NCBI GenBank assembly: GCA_026874595.1
Contig: CM049315.1
Span: 18,563,664 to 18,627,663, forward strand
Direction of reading: 5' to 3'
DNA: 64,000 nucleotides
From: Sipunculus nudus
Taxonomy: Eukaryota; Annelida; Sipuncula; Golfingiida; Sipunculidae
This document shows positions 34,201 to 44,693 of this stretch, one piece after another. The translations under genes were made by a program, and so were the position numbers. Positions within the stretch are counted from its first letter, which is position 1; every line of letters starts with the position of its first letter. The notes beneath the pieces are model-generated. The model made no database searches, was not told the origin of the DNA, and worked only from the letters and a program-made list of their open reading frames with translations.

Positions 34201-37200
34201 GACCCCGCCACGACTCCTGGAGGGTATCCTGCTCATAGACGACGGCAGTCAGAAAGGTATCTTATTTACTATGCAATTTTGAAGCGCTCGTGATTAAAGG
34301 GATTAAAATTGTATATTAGGGGTATAATTGACTGGGCATTCCCAGGTGGCTAGATCATTTGAATTTAATTGTCAAAATATTTAGTTTAACCAGACACAGG
34401 CATATATATTAGACAAAGGTATTGACTACTGCCAAATACATATATTGTTGAAACCATCTGAAGAACTTAAGTTCGGAAACCTGCCTGAATAATTGCAATT
34501 GCAAATCATTGTTTATATAATTCCTAGAATCTACAATACTACTAGTATACTGTTAATTCGGGGCTTCCTTTATGGTCACTTAGTATTTGAAGACACTGAA
34601 GTTGTTCTTGTACTTTGTAACAACAGGAGATGAGGTGACTGTGATGATGAACTATTTGAGGATGATGCATCCAAACACAAACGTCCGGCTCCTCGTCATG
34701 CCAAAAAATGTCGGCCTCATCCGGGCACGTCTGGAGGGTATCCGAGAGGCCAAGGGCCCAGTCGCTGTTATCCTGGATGGTCACATGGAAGTCCAGGAAA
34801 AAATGGTAAATAGAATTACCTGAGATAATTACCGACGAATGTGTATAATGGGTTTACACCCATATTTTACAGCTTTTACATTTTTATTGAACAACATATT
34901 ACAAGAAGAAGACATTCATAACAACTCCGCACATATTAGGTTTTTTTCTCACATATCAGGCTCTATTCCCCGCATATTAAAGGCTCTATATATTCCCCAC
35001 ATATCATTCTCTATTCATATATATCGGGCCCTAACCGCACCTATCAAACTCTGTTCCGCACAAATCGGGCTATATTCTGCATGTATCGGGCGCTTTTCCA
35101 TACGTACAAGGCTCTGTTCTGCATGTTACAGGCTCTATTCTGCCCGTCAAGCGCAGTATGGCACGTCTAGCCCTGGACTGTACATACCAAGCTCTGAATG
35201 TTCCGCACATATATATCCAGCTTCTGCACGTAATAGGCTCTGTTCCTTACTTTTTAGGTTCTCTTGGATGCCTTCAGTGACATTTCAACGTCTACTTTCA
35301 TTGTTTAATGAAAACCACGAAAATTCTCATGAAACATGCAGGTTGATTAAACTCAAATATTTACATCCATCTTCTATATCAGGTTGGAGCCCTTGATGCA
35401 GGAAATACAGAAAGACAGACGGACAATAGCTGCTTCTGTTACGGACGTCCTCAAGGTCAATGGTAAAGGTATAGACGGCTTTCACTGTGTACAATAAAAT
35501 GCAGCTAAATAATTATCCCTTTAATGTCGGTTGTTATACTTTTTCCAAAGATTCAAACCCAGTGTAATATAATAATAATAATATATTTAATTTATATAGC
35601 GCTAATTCAAGAAAATAGTTATCAAAAGCCCTTTACAAGAACTAATTTCTAAGAACTACCAAAAGCTAATATAAAAGGTGAGCTTTAAGATTTCTTTTAA
35701 AAGAAGCTAAAGATGGTGAAGCTCTGATTAGGTGCGGAAGTTCATTCCACAACCTTGGTGCCACAGCTGAGAAAGCTCTCGAACGACACATCTCACTTCG
35801 TGCTTTAGGGATTACTAAAAGCCCTTGGTCAGATGACCTAAGCTGCCTGACTGGAACATAAAAAGTTAAGAGGTTCCTTATGTAAATAGGCGATTGACCA
35901 TTTATGGTTTTATATACTAATAATAAAATTTTAAAATCAATGCGCTGTCGCACCGGGAGCCAATGGAGTTCTTTAAGTATTGGTGTAATGTGGTCGCGCT
36001 TCTTGGCACCATTTACAAGTCTGGCAGCTGCATTCTGCACTCTCTGTAGCCGGTCCAGTAACTTGCTAGGAAGACCACATAGCAAAGAGTTGGAACAATC
36101 AATCCTTGAACTGATGAACGCATGAATTAATGTTATTAGTGAATCTTGAGTTAGGAAACCCTTTATCCTAGCTATATTTCGCAGGTGGTAAAAAGCCAAA
36201 CTACAAATATTATTTACATGCTTGTCAAGGCAAAGCCCTTGGTCAAACACTACCCCCGGGTTTCTAGCACTGTTTGTTGGCACAACTACAGAGTCAAATA
36301 TGTTAAGAGTTTTCAACTGAATTTTTTACCTCTGCTGGATGTACCGATAATCAGAATTGAGTACAAACACCTATGTCATGCAAGCATGTTTCAATGGTAG
36401 AAATAGGAACCTTTTATATTATGGTTTAAATGATACATAAATTTGACTGTCATCAGCATAAAAATGATAATTCATTCCATGCTGTCGTACTAATTCACCA
36501 AGTGGTAATGTGTAAATTGTAAGAAAAACAGAGGCCCCAGCACAGAACCTTGTGGAACACCGTAGGTAATCTCAGTTGGAGAAGACTTATGACTTACTAC
36601 ACTAATACACTGACTTCGATTGCACAGGAATTACCTGATCCATTGCAAGGCATCTCCAGTTATTCCAAGCCTGGTGGACAACCGTTGTAACAGGAGCTGA
36701 TGATCTACTACTTTAAACTTTCCAGTGTATGTGGGGAAAATCTAATACGACCAGTTTTAACTTTCCTTATAACAGTCTCTAGATACCAAATATAGAATCA
36801 AGTTCATGGAACTGTATTTTGAAACTATTAGTCTTTTTAAGCCTGTCGATTAAACAAAATAGCTGTCCATGCTCTTTTGTTATAAGATTGCTTTATTTAA
36901 ATGTGGGACATCCTAATACTGCTACTTGCATTCTGGATTATACAACCTTATAAATATCTACGTCCTTATAAAAAAAATAATGGTTTCCAGGTCTTTCTAT
37001 TCAGTTTTGTCTTTTTTTAGTAAAATTGACTAATGATTTTCATTGAAGTAAAATTTGAAATTTCAGGTTTTGGCGAGAAAGAATTGTCATCTAGCTTAAT
37101 GATAGTGATCCCTGGCCGGATGATTAAAATATTGCACTTTCACAATTCAATTTGTTTATATAATTTTTAAATGAATGAAAAATGCACCAACACATATCAT

Positions 37201-39397
37201 TTGAAAGAACCGAGTCAAGACTTAAAAGGCTATATGATTTGCAGCATGATCTGACCTTTATTTATAATTTGTTATTAGTTTCAATTAATGTTTTTGTAAC
37301 GATGACATCCCAAATTTTATTTTTATTTGTTTATAATGCATATTTTACCAGTATAACGTATCCAGCATTAAGGTTCCTAAAGCAACAATCATAAAATACG
37401 TGATTCAACATATGTAAATAGTAAAATACATAAGCATACATAAAAATCATGTTCAAATGTGCATGATGTATGAAACCACCAAATATATATGAAATACAAT
37501 TTATGTAAAACAATCTACACATCAGTGATAAAATCATGACAGAAAGTTTGTGAAAATTACTTTTAATTCCCATGAAGACTTTTCAAATGAACCAGACAAT
37601 ATTTTGTTATAGTGACACCCAAGGGTGAACCCGTATGGCAGTATGACCATATGGCGAGTGAATTACGGATATATGTTGGCTGGGATTTCATATTTGGGTC
37701 AACTGGCCTGCCAGATGATGAAATGCATGTCCGACAGTTGGACCCTACTCAACCAGTCAGGTAGGTGCAGTAACCTGTATAACAATAGAAACAATCATGA
37801 TAAACGCTAATTTCATGTGTTGCTTTTATCACCGTCCTATAAGCATTCGTGGTTTTTCCAGTATTTGACAAATCGTTATTACTGGAGGTATACCCATAAT
37901 TCGACATGCGAGATGTGACGTCCAGGCTTTAGTGTTTACGGTTAATGACAGCCCTACGGGCGATTTCGAGAAACTGGGAGAAATAAACCTGTCAGCGTTC
38001 AATAAGGGCGTGGGGTTGCGATAAGCAAGTACAAGAGGACAGCGTCCAGGTCAGAATCTGTCTTCGGAGAGAATTTGTTGGAAAGGGGACGTGTGTCTGC
38101 AAAGCTTAGAGCAGAATAACAATTTTATAGACCACGCCAAAACTCGAAAATTATATTAAGATTTTCCTCCCGTTAAAGCCCATCATAACATTAGGTTCCA
38201 TGAAACCTGTGGTTGTTGTATCTCATTTGTACCCCATATTTGCACCATATATATGTCAACGATTACATAGGCAAAGTATTGATTACGATAACGATTAAAT
38301 TACTGAAAAATAAATGTAATCGATTACGATTACGATTACTATAAAAATGTAATCGATTGCAATCGATTACGATAACTGATAACGATTACTCCACGTCTGG
38401 TGATAAGTAACGTGAAAATGTTATGCAAATGTTTAAATCTTTTTTGTAATTAAATTAAAATACCAGACATAATACACGGAAAAAGCATGATACTGGTAAG
38501 ACCCTGTGACGTAAAAGGTACAGATGGTTCTTTTTGTTTTATTCCCAAAAGGTGTGTATTATTTATTCACTTTACGTGTTTTTGCTTTATAAATATCAAC
38601 TTTGTTCTTATATAAGGACCCCGGTCATCATTGGCTGCACCTTCGCAATCGACAAGACATTTTTCGAGGAGGTTGGTGCTTACGATCAAGGGATGGAAGA
38701 ATGGGGAGGAGAAAACATTGATCTGCCTATCAGGGTATCAGTTAATCCACTTAAGAAAAAATATACATTTACATTAAATTTTCATTCAATTTATATTAAT
38801 TGGAAACAACCATATTATCATTGGCGCATGTGGTACAGATAGACTCTTGTTTAATTAACCAACGTTTGCTCGAATGGAAGAAGAGGAAGGTTCCTTTAAT
38901 TCTTATTCAATAACCGTCAATCCATACAAACATCGCCTTAACATACACTTGTAATATAGCTTTTGTATAATGATATATGCGGAAATTCTATCATAGTTAA
39001 CCATGAATAGTTCCTATGTACAATCTCAGTTGTAAACTGAACGACACAGTGTTCCGAGACAACCCGTGCACATTTAGACCAGCTTGGAGTGTTTCGGTGG
39101 CAGACACACCAAACAATTCTTCTTTGCATTTACTGGGCTAAATAAACAATAGGGCCATGAAATTCTGGATTAATGTGTGGTCTCAGTTAAGAGCCATTTA
39201 TCTTTGAAAACCCACCAAAATATTCGGTGCCCTATAATATTCGGTCCAAAGAAAGTAATAGTAGTTCTGTTCCATATCAACAGCTGAATAACTGTAAGAA
39301 GAGGTGACCCTATACTGAAAACTGAAACGGGCTCAGTGGTTTAGCCAAGGGGTATCGAGACTGAAAAGACTAAAGTCGCAATAGGGGGATGTGGAAA

Positions 39398-39470
<73 letters not shown>

Positions 39471-42248
39471 CATGTCAACTTAATCATTTCGCATAAATAA
39501 TTGCAATGATTTAATGATTTATCTCAACACTTTGCATATAATGCCTGAAATCTGGACCATATAAATCATAAAAATACTGATGCGCGTATGGCTTTCTTTG
39601 TCTTCATTTAAAGACAATGAAATATATAGGGAGAGAACTGGACTCTTTGGTGGGACGAAAAAAAAAACCCGATGCTATCACAACTTATTATTACAGTCAG
39701 AAAAGGAAACCTGTGTTACCAATGATCTTTTTTCAAATTCATATCGCTGAAATGAATATTTTCATTTAGTTATATGTTCATATGGACAGGTCTGGTTAGC
39801 AGGTGGCCAAGTGTACAACCTCCCTTGCTCGCATGTCGCCCACATTGAATACAAAGATCAACGTAAATACAGAAACAAGCAGAAATCAGTGAATTCACAT
39901 GTCAGTAATTATAAGCGGGTGGCAGAAAGTCTGTTTGGTGATTACAAGAAGTTCTTCTACAGAAGCTTTCCCGAGGCAAAGGCAAGAATGCTCCGTTTAT
40001 TTTAAAATAAGCATATTTATGTTGTACTTCACCCGTTTTATTCATCTATTCACTGAAAGCGATCTTGACCTTACACTGTGTCAATATTTGGGTCAATATT
40101 TTAGATGGCTCTCAGAGGTCCAAAGGAAAGTAAAAACATCGACTGTCAGTGATTAGAATATATACAGGTTGTTATTAGCGTAATAAGAATGTCATTTTAA
40201 TACATCTACAGATTCCATTTCATGGAAATATTGCTTTTTATCATGAATTGATCAAATTAGAAATCGATATACATGCAGGTCTCTCCTCATTGACAACCCA
40301 CATAATTGATTTCATGCAAATTATATCTATAGGCATTGCAGGCCACAATAAATGATTGGCCGAGGTACCTATAGTGTCCAGTGCAATAACATGTTCTAAC
40401 CATTAACAGGACATGAAAATTGACGTCACCGATCGCCTCGCTTTGGTCAGGAGTTTCCCTCATGATATAGGCTGGTTCTTGGAAAACGTATACCCCCAGT
40501 TTGGAATTCCTGACCAATATAGCTACGCATGGGATGGAGTACGTAAGGAATTTTTATTTACACATACAAATCCTACTTTGTTTGTTAGCAAATTACCAGA
40601 TATATTATGCATTACTTTGGTTAAGGAATGACGTAGCACTTCGACAAGAATTTTGATATGTTTGACCAAATCGTAATTCGAAAACAGGATCCCCTAGGAT
40701 ATATATTTATATAGATCTAATTTTTATTTCAGCCGGAACATGTGGAAACCAAACTTTGCCTGAAGTATGTATGGTGGGTTCCTACCTTCACCCTGTCAGC
40801 GTGCGATGAAACTCCAAAGCAGGTTGAAAACAGATTTTCTTGTTATGGTATTATCCCCTCTTTGTTTTTGTTTTTATTTTTTGCAAAGTAAGTGATGTGT
40901 ATTATGGCACAACCCAGTGAATGAAGCTCGAAAAAAAAAACACACATCAATTAATGATTTAAATGGAGTAAACCTTCTTGAGTCAGGAATTTTACCTAAA
41001 TGAAATAAGTGATAATTATAGGTGAGCAGTATTATGTTTTATTCATCCTTATTTTGTGTAAATTAAATATGAATATATATAAATAAATATATATAATTAA
41101 TGGGAGCATATTTTATTTCCACGCGTTTCATGATGCACACAATTCAATTATTTAAAGCGTATCGTTATTTAGGAATTCTTTTGGAGTAAAGATGGAACTC
41201 TCCGCACCCCTATCGAGATTGTCCGGGTATTGTTTGATCAAAATAATAAACTTGACATGGAGGTGACTTTGCCAGTCTTCAAAAGGAAAAAGAACTCCAA
41301 ATGGATTTTCTGGAAGGTAGGTGTATCTATATACTATATCAGAAATTGCAAATAGATTTCAAGCTTCGCATATATTCTTTCCATATCTTCTTTAAACATA
41401 TCTCTCAATACAAGACCTACATATTTAAACAGTGCCTGATTTCTCTCATAGCTCCATACACATTATTATTCACGACAAGCTAACTGTGGGTCCCTATCAA
41501 GATGATAATGTCCTGATCAGGAGAGGCTCTCGCGAAATGAAAGCTCAGCAAACACTGTTATTTTCTGAAGTACTGAGGAAAATTAGTGTGATAATATGCT
41601 AAATATGATGGTTACGAAGTTTTAAATGAATTTATTGAAAATATGATCTTGATGATTGTTTTAGATACGTTTTTAAAACAGTTGGTAAAAATAGAGTGTT
41701 ACAGAATTGAATCAAGTCAGAAAACATTCCAGTTATGATAAATGCAGCTTGTGTTTTTTTTTATATGTTTAGCACATGAACAGTCTATAGATTGTATATT
41801 TCTCTTTAATCGGGTTTTACCAAGTCCTCCGATTTGAAATATTTAAAAAAGCGAAAATAATGCTCCCATGATAAAAAGATGGGTTTTTTGTATATATGTA
41901 ATCTCACAGTGGTTTGATGGCAGCTAACTGACAGGACAGAGTCGATGATTTTGACACATAATGTTGGTTAATGTGGTATTTGTTTATATATTGTTTCCTT
42001 TTATACAGGGTGGGCCTTTGCTTGAGCAGAAAACTGGATTGTGTATGGATGTAAGTGAAGAATACCGCGTAGTACTCGCGACCTGCGACCCCTCACGGCG
42101 GTCACAGAGGTGGGAGTTCAAAGAGTACACCGCAGATTACCATCAACTCATGAACGGGAACGACGCCAACATTGACCGGGAGCTATATGACCTTATAAGG
42201 AAAAGAAGCAGGGAGTGGTCACGTGATACGGAAACGCCCGATAATTAA
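31004..42248 (+). CDS. Polypeptide N-acetylgalactosaminyltransferase-like gene, copy B (12 exons)
   Basis: Same predicted role as copy A (Golgi UDP-GalNAc:Ser/Thr transferase). Exons are 31004-31118, 33218-33374, 34084-34256, 34627-34805, 35383-35462, 37613-37760, 38617-38734, 39790-39981, 40410-40538, 40733-40822, 41173-41316 and 42009-42248. Exon 1 gives a short basic tail and a hydrophobic anchor (type II topology), followed by a ~70-residue stem, the catalytic domain (DGH, WGGEN, PCSHVAH) and the lectin domain. Exon lengths total 1765 bases, one more than a multiple of three; the surplus is a sixth A in the run at 34798-34803 of exon 4, where relic C has five. Without it the product would be 587 residues, normal for the family. 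Exon 8 uses an apparent GC donor. The gene is either a very recent pseudogene or carries an assembly indel. Confidence 0.85.
31168..31232. repeat. (TA)n microsatellite in intron 1 of copy B
   Basis: About 65 bases of TA repeat start 50 bases after the exon 1 donor. Confidence 0.95.
31233..32590. other. Intron 1 of copy B, first part
   Basis: AT-rich, with no gene recognised. Two similar sentences near 32365-32410 and 32435-32475 (GACGTCA…TTTAAATATTC(G/A)TGA) form a small local duplication. Confidence 0.5.
32591..32890 (+). pseudogene. Possible LINE endonuclease N-terminal fragment
   Basis: An open frame reads LWMLRSHMEGSQF, SIVILLQEF and RYYSGALAFMRK. The order resembles the start of a LINE endonuclease (N..GLRS…F, I..LQE, GG.AVFVRK). 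The key Asn and the Glu-Thr pair are altered. It sits inside intron 1 of copy B. Confidence 0.4.
33218..33374 (+). CDS. GALNT-like copy B, exon 2 (stem region)
   Basis: Donor GTAAGA follows 33374. It encodes a charged stem ending DLDLIGERPDTVQNWGWGP, matching copy A. The start is the least certain boundary: ATCATCAAG before 33218 gives the required phase, but in-frame alternatives lie at 33221, 33224, 33260 and 33263. Confidence 0.7.
34084..34256 (+). CDS. GALNT-like copy B, exon 3
   Basis: Acceptor TTTTCATAG, donor GTATCT, 173 bp as in copy A. It encodes CQNKTYNISSDLKATVIM and LLEGILLIDDGSQK. Confidence 0.9.
34627..34805 (+). CDS. GALNT-like copy B, exon 4 (DxH motif, extra A)
   Basis: Acceptor TAACAACAG, donor GTAAAT, 179 bp against 178 in A and C. 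It encodes VMPKNVGLIRARLEGIREAK and ILDGHMEVQEK. The A-run at 34798-34803 has six A; relic C has five at the same place. The extra base shifts the frame before the intron. The DxH centre is Gly rather than Ser. Confidence 0.88.
34926..35250. repeat. Minisatellite, ~21-bp unit, about 15 copies, intron 4 of copy B
   Basis: Units follow the pattern 'TGCACATATCGGGCTCTATTC' with many substitutions and small length changes. The 21-base period keeps a frame open through the array, which explains a 185-codon artefactual ORF across the intron. Confidence 0.8.
35383..35462 (+). CDS. GALNT-like copy B, exon 5
   Basis: Acceptor CTATATCAG, donor GTAAAG, 80 bp. It encodes LEPLMQEIQKDRRTIAAS, again with the Trp of WLEPL split by the intron. 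Confidence 0.87.
35570..36725 (-). mobile_element. 5'-truncated CR1/Jockey-type LINE in intron 5 of copy B
   Basis: From right to left: VVDHQLLLQRLSTRLGITGD, NRSQCISVVS, VPQGSVLGP (RT motif B), YADDSQIY (motif C, 36449-36460), then a 216-codon frame (36316-35666) with SSRIDCSNSLLCGLP, KRDHITPILKELHWLP and SRAFSAVAPRLWNELP. It ends in an AT-rich tail with (TTA)n at about 35570-35590. Frame breaks near 36330 and 36530 show that it is dead. It is antisense to the host gene. Confidence 0.9.
36726..37612. other. Intron 5 of copy B, remainder
   Basis: AT-rich intron. No gene or repeat was recognised. Confidence 0.55.
37613..37760 (+). CDS. GALNT-like copy B, exon 6
   Basis: Acceptor TTGTTATAG, donor GTAGGT, 148 bp as in A. 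It encodes TPKGEPVWQYDHMASELR and GWDFIFGS, ending PTQPVR. Confidence 0.87.
38617..38734 (+). CDS. GALNT-like copy B, exon 7 (WGGEN motif)
   Basis: Acceptor TTATATAAG, donor GTATCA, 118 bp. It encodes TPVIIGCTFAIDKTFFEEVG and EEWGGENIDLPIR, one codon longer than in copy A (GCTFA against GHFA). Confidence 0.9.
39330..39400 (+). mobile_element. Possible decayed tRNA-derived SINE head, intron 7 of copy B
   Basis: GGGCTCAGTGGTTTAGCCAAGGG-type sequence resembles a tRNA A-box region. It is followed by a possible anticodon arm and runs straight into a (TA)n tail. The B box is not convincing. Confidence 0.25.
39401..39468. repeat. (AT)n microsatellite in intron 7 of copy B
   Basis: About 68 bases of uninterrupted AT dinucleotide. 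Confidence 0.95.
39790..39981 (+). CDS. GALNT-like copy B, exon 8 (CSHVAH motif, GC donor)
   Basis: Acceptor TGGACAG, 192 bp as in A. It encodes VWLAGGQVYNLPCSHVAH and NYKRVAESLFGDYKKFFYRS, ending PEAK. The donor is AAAG|GCAAGA, a good match to the minor GC-AG class. Read-through gives a stop at 40003-40005. The canonical Cys of WxCGG is Ala. Confidence 0.85.
40410..40538 (+). CDS. GALNT-like copy B, exon 9
   Basis: Acceptor CATTAACAG, donor GTACGT, 129 bp as in A. It encodes DMKIDVTDRLALVRSFPHDI and WFLENVYPQFGIPD. The canonical Cys of the LQCK motif is absent. Confidence 0.88.
40733..40822 (+). CDS. GALNT-like copy B, exon 10 (lectin alpha repeat)
   Basis: Acceptor TTATTTCAG, donor GTTGAA, 90 bp. 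It encodes VETKLCLKYVWWVP and LSACDETPKQ, with both cysteines present but no Asp after the first. Confidence 0.83.
41173..41316 (+). CDS. GALNT-like copy B, exon 11 (lectin beta repeat)
   Basis: Acceptor TTATTTAG, donor GTAGGT, 144 bp as in A and C. It encodes EFFWSKDGTLRTPIEIVRVL and NSKWIFWK. There are no cysteines. Confidence 0.88.
42009..42248 (+). CDS. GALNT-like copy B, exon 12 (lectin gamma repeat and stop)
   Basis: Acceptor TTATACAG; stop TAA at 42246-42248. It encodes GPLLEQKTGLCMDVSE, LATCDP and SQRWEF, a full ricin-type repeat. The tail is acidic and ends ETPDN. Confidence 0.92.
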   Translation, partial: GGPLLEQKTGLCMDVSEEYRVVLATCDPSRRSQRWEFKEYTADYHQLMNGNDANIDRELYDLIRKRSREWSRDTETPDN

Positions 42249-42311
42249 AAAGAGGAATAGTTACCATAAAGTGGAATGGTCGAGTGGAAGAAGAACATCA
42301 TTCAACTAGGA

Positions 42312-42515
42312 CCAAGCAGAAGCGGATCCGGGGGGGGGGGGTCCGGACCCCCCTTTTTCAACAGAAACTACGTACGTTTTTTAAGGGCTTGAGGCAAAAT
42401 TTTGCGGCCTGGACCCCCCCTTTTCCAGACCTGGGGACCTTTTTTTTAGGGTTTTCATTTGTCATCCTGGGTTGGACCCCCCCTTTTCCTAAATCCTGGA
42501 TCCGCCCCTGCCAAG
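42312..42515. mobile_element. 194-bp MITE with 5-bp target-site duplication
   Basis: The element spans 42317-42510. Its ends, CAGAAGCGGATCCGGG and (reverse complement of the right end) CAGGGGCGGATCCAGG, form short terminal inverted repeats. CCAAG flanks both sides (42312-42316 and 42511-42515). The interior is G/C homopolymer-rich. It lies 64 bases past the stop of copy B, so probably in its 3' UTR. Related ends are seen near 2057, 6310 and 6870. Confidence 0.72.
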
Positions 42516-43081
42516 GACAAACATACAAAATGGTTAGGGGGAGGGGTGATGAGGGGGGGGGTGGGGTATGAAAATGAACATTTTACAATAAATATTGGTG
42601 TCAATAAATTTCTAAAAGTGGAGTTAAGGTGATATATAGCTTCAAATTCAACCAATTCCTGTGGAAGCTAGGGAACTAGTTTTGTCATCTCTTTATTGAA
42701 TAATCCTGGACATAAGAAAAAGGGTGTTATAATTTGTTCCTAATCATTTTGGAATTGGGGAATGTGTCCAAATAACCATGTAGGCCCCCTTGGTATGCCG
42801 CTGAAGACATCTGGTCAAGAAATAGTGATCTGATCTGGAGAGAAGCGAGAGAAAATGGGGACAGACAGGAAAGTGTCGAGGCTAGGTTATAGCTTTCAAT
42901 TTCTATCTAAAAGGTCAGAGAGAGAGAGAGAGCATATAATAGAAGCCAGACGGACTTATCCTTTAAATGAATATCATATACAACTAAATCCAGAATGAGG
43001 ACGTTTGGTAATAGTCAAACTTGTGATTAGATAGAAAACCGACATTGCGCAAGGGGATTTTCACCAAACGTCAAAACGTAT
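42516..43081. other. Intergenic DNA
   Basis: No gene. Short (GA)n near 42918-42932 and G-rich runs near 42538-42565. Confidence 0.55.
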
Positions 43082-43085
43082 ATAG

Positions 43086-43322
43086 TGTAAACTTCAGCGT
43101 GAAGCTCACACCAAAATAAAGGTGACAACTCACCCTCAGTCACGTGTCACCAGGTCAGTGGCTCAAAATCCGTCGTTAAAGACTTGACCGCACTTGGCTC
43201 GCAATACTGACTCAGAAACTCGGCAGGTGACCTCTCCTTTTCGCGGTTTCCATCCCGGCCCTTGGTAAGGTCGCTTGCAGGTCGGCCTGGCTGCACTTCG
43301 GCGCGGGTGCATTCCTCTTACA
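43086..43322 (-). repeat. 3' LTR (237 bp)
   Basis: In element sense it starts TGTAAGAGG and ends AAGTTTACA (TG…CA boundaries). It is identical to 51234-51470. Confidence 0.95.
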
Positions 43323-43336
43323 TCCCTCCCCTTTCC
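43323..43336 (-). other. Polypurine tract
   Basis: Element sense GGAAAGGGGAGGGA lies directly before the 3' LTR, the expected site of plus-strand priming. Confidence 0.85.
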
Positions 43337-44693
43337 ATAGACTGGCTGGTGTGACTGTAGCAGAATGTCTTTAAACACATCAGTAATCAGGGTTATTTCT
43401 CTTCAGTCTAGTATATGACAGCACAAACATATCAAATTAAACTTCAATTACTCGACACACTGAGACAAATACTTATCATTTCGAAAAAAATACGAGGCTT
43501 CATATTAAAATTGTCTTCAGGCCCGTCTTCCCTGACAATATGCGAGCTGGTGTCCATCATGAACACAGGCAGGACAGGGCCGCCTCATATTCACTCATCC
43601 TGATTCCCAGCCCTCACACTGTCGAGTGATAGTGTATACCTCAGTACTTAACGAACAAAGTAAACTGAATCATGCATGGATGAGAGCAGAACCAGGCCGC
43701 TTCACATCCAACCGTTACAAACATTACTAAGGCACTTGCAGCTGGATGCATTACTAAGATTAAGAGGGGGCTCTGGAGATTCAGTGTCACCCTCCTCATA
43801 ATCCAGAACAAATTCGTGTTCCTGTGCAAGATTCATCTGCTGGGGAACAAAAACCATTCATTGTATCTCCACTGCAGATGAAGTCTCTTAACTATGTTAG
43901 TTAACTTATCTAATACGTAACATATCTAAGCGCTTATTTAGCAAAATCTTGAGGTGCCTCGGACTCTGGACCCTGCGGCCTATGCGGGTAGTGCGATGGT
44001 CCTTTTCCCCAAGTTGCAGAGCCTGATTCTGAGCTTCACTGTCATGGACACCTTTTTCCTCCTCAGCTACCATCGGGGAGCGTTCCACTTCAGAGTCCGT
44101 CGTCCATATAGCTGCCTCTGAGACATCAGAACCTTCTTGAGCAGAGGGTCCGCTTCCTGAAAGGTCTGATTCCTCTGGATCTGATTCCGAATATAGGTTT
44201 CCTGTGACTTGAGAATCACTGTCTGCATCAGAGTGTCTATCGCTGGCTTCTTCTTGCTCAGGGCTTTGCTCCTTTAAGAACTGGATCCTGGCCCGGCGAG
44301 GTTAAAATGGTAGGTGCTTTGTAGGACAAGCCTTTAAGTTATTGAAGTGTATGAAACTGTCGCGTCTCCTAGTCTTCACACTGTAGAGGGGATGCCTGCT
44401 GACGATCACCAAGTATGGTCCCTTGTATACTGGCTGTAGCTTTGGGCTGGTGCCCTAATTGGTGGTTTTATCTAACTCATACACCAGCTCACCAGGTTCG
44501 AACTCTCTCTCGCGTTACTTAAGATCATAGTGCCTCTTCTGATAGGCTTGTCTCGTCTTCAAATTTTGCCTGACCTGTTCATGGATCTTGATCAGCCTGT
44601 CCCTAAGGTCCTTGACCCACTGGTTTACACTGCACCCCTGCGAGTCTTTGTTTTCGCCAGTTGATGTGCCAAAGATAAGACCCTCGGGTTTGA
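43337..44693 (-). pseudogene. Decayed 3' end of pol (integrase C-terminal region and acidic tail)
   Basis: In a different frame from the integrase core, the sense strand reads VVKPEGLIFG, VKDLRDRLIKIHEQVRQNLK, KLQPVYKGPYLVIVS (chromodomain/GPY-F-like region of the integrase tail) and then a Ser/Asp/Glu-rich tail ending near 43910. A frameshift separates it from the core near 44694. In-frame stops lie at 44515-44517, 44455-44457 and 44302-44304. No env-like frame is present. Confidence 0.75.

Noticed and set aside
34839-35396. 185-codon open frame
   Set aside because: It is kept open by the 21-bp minisatellite inside intron 4 of copy B.
44302-44517. Three stops in the 3' pol as signs of C-to-T editing
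   Set aside because: Each could be a C-to-T change of a Gln codon, but the ancestral codons are not known and three sites are too few.
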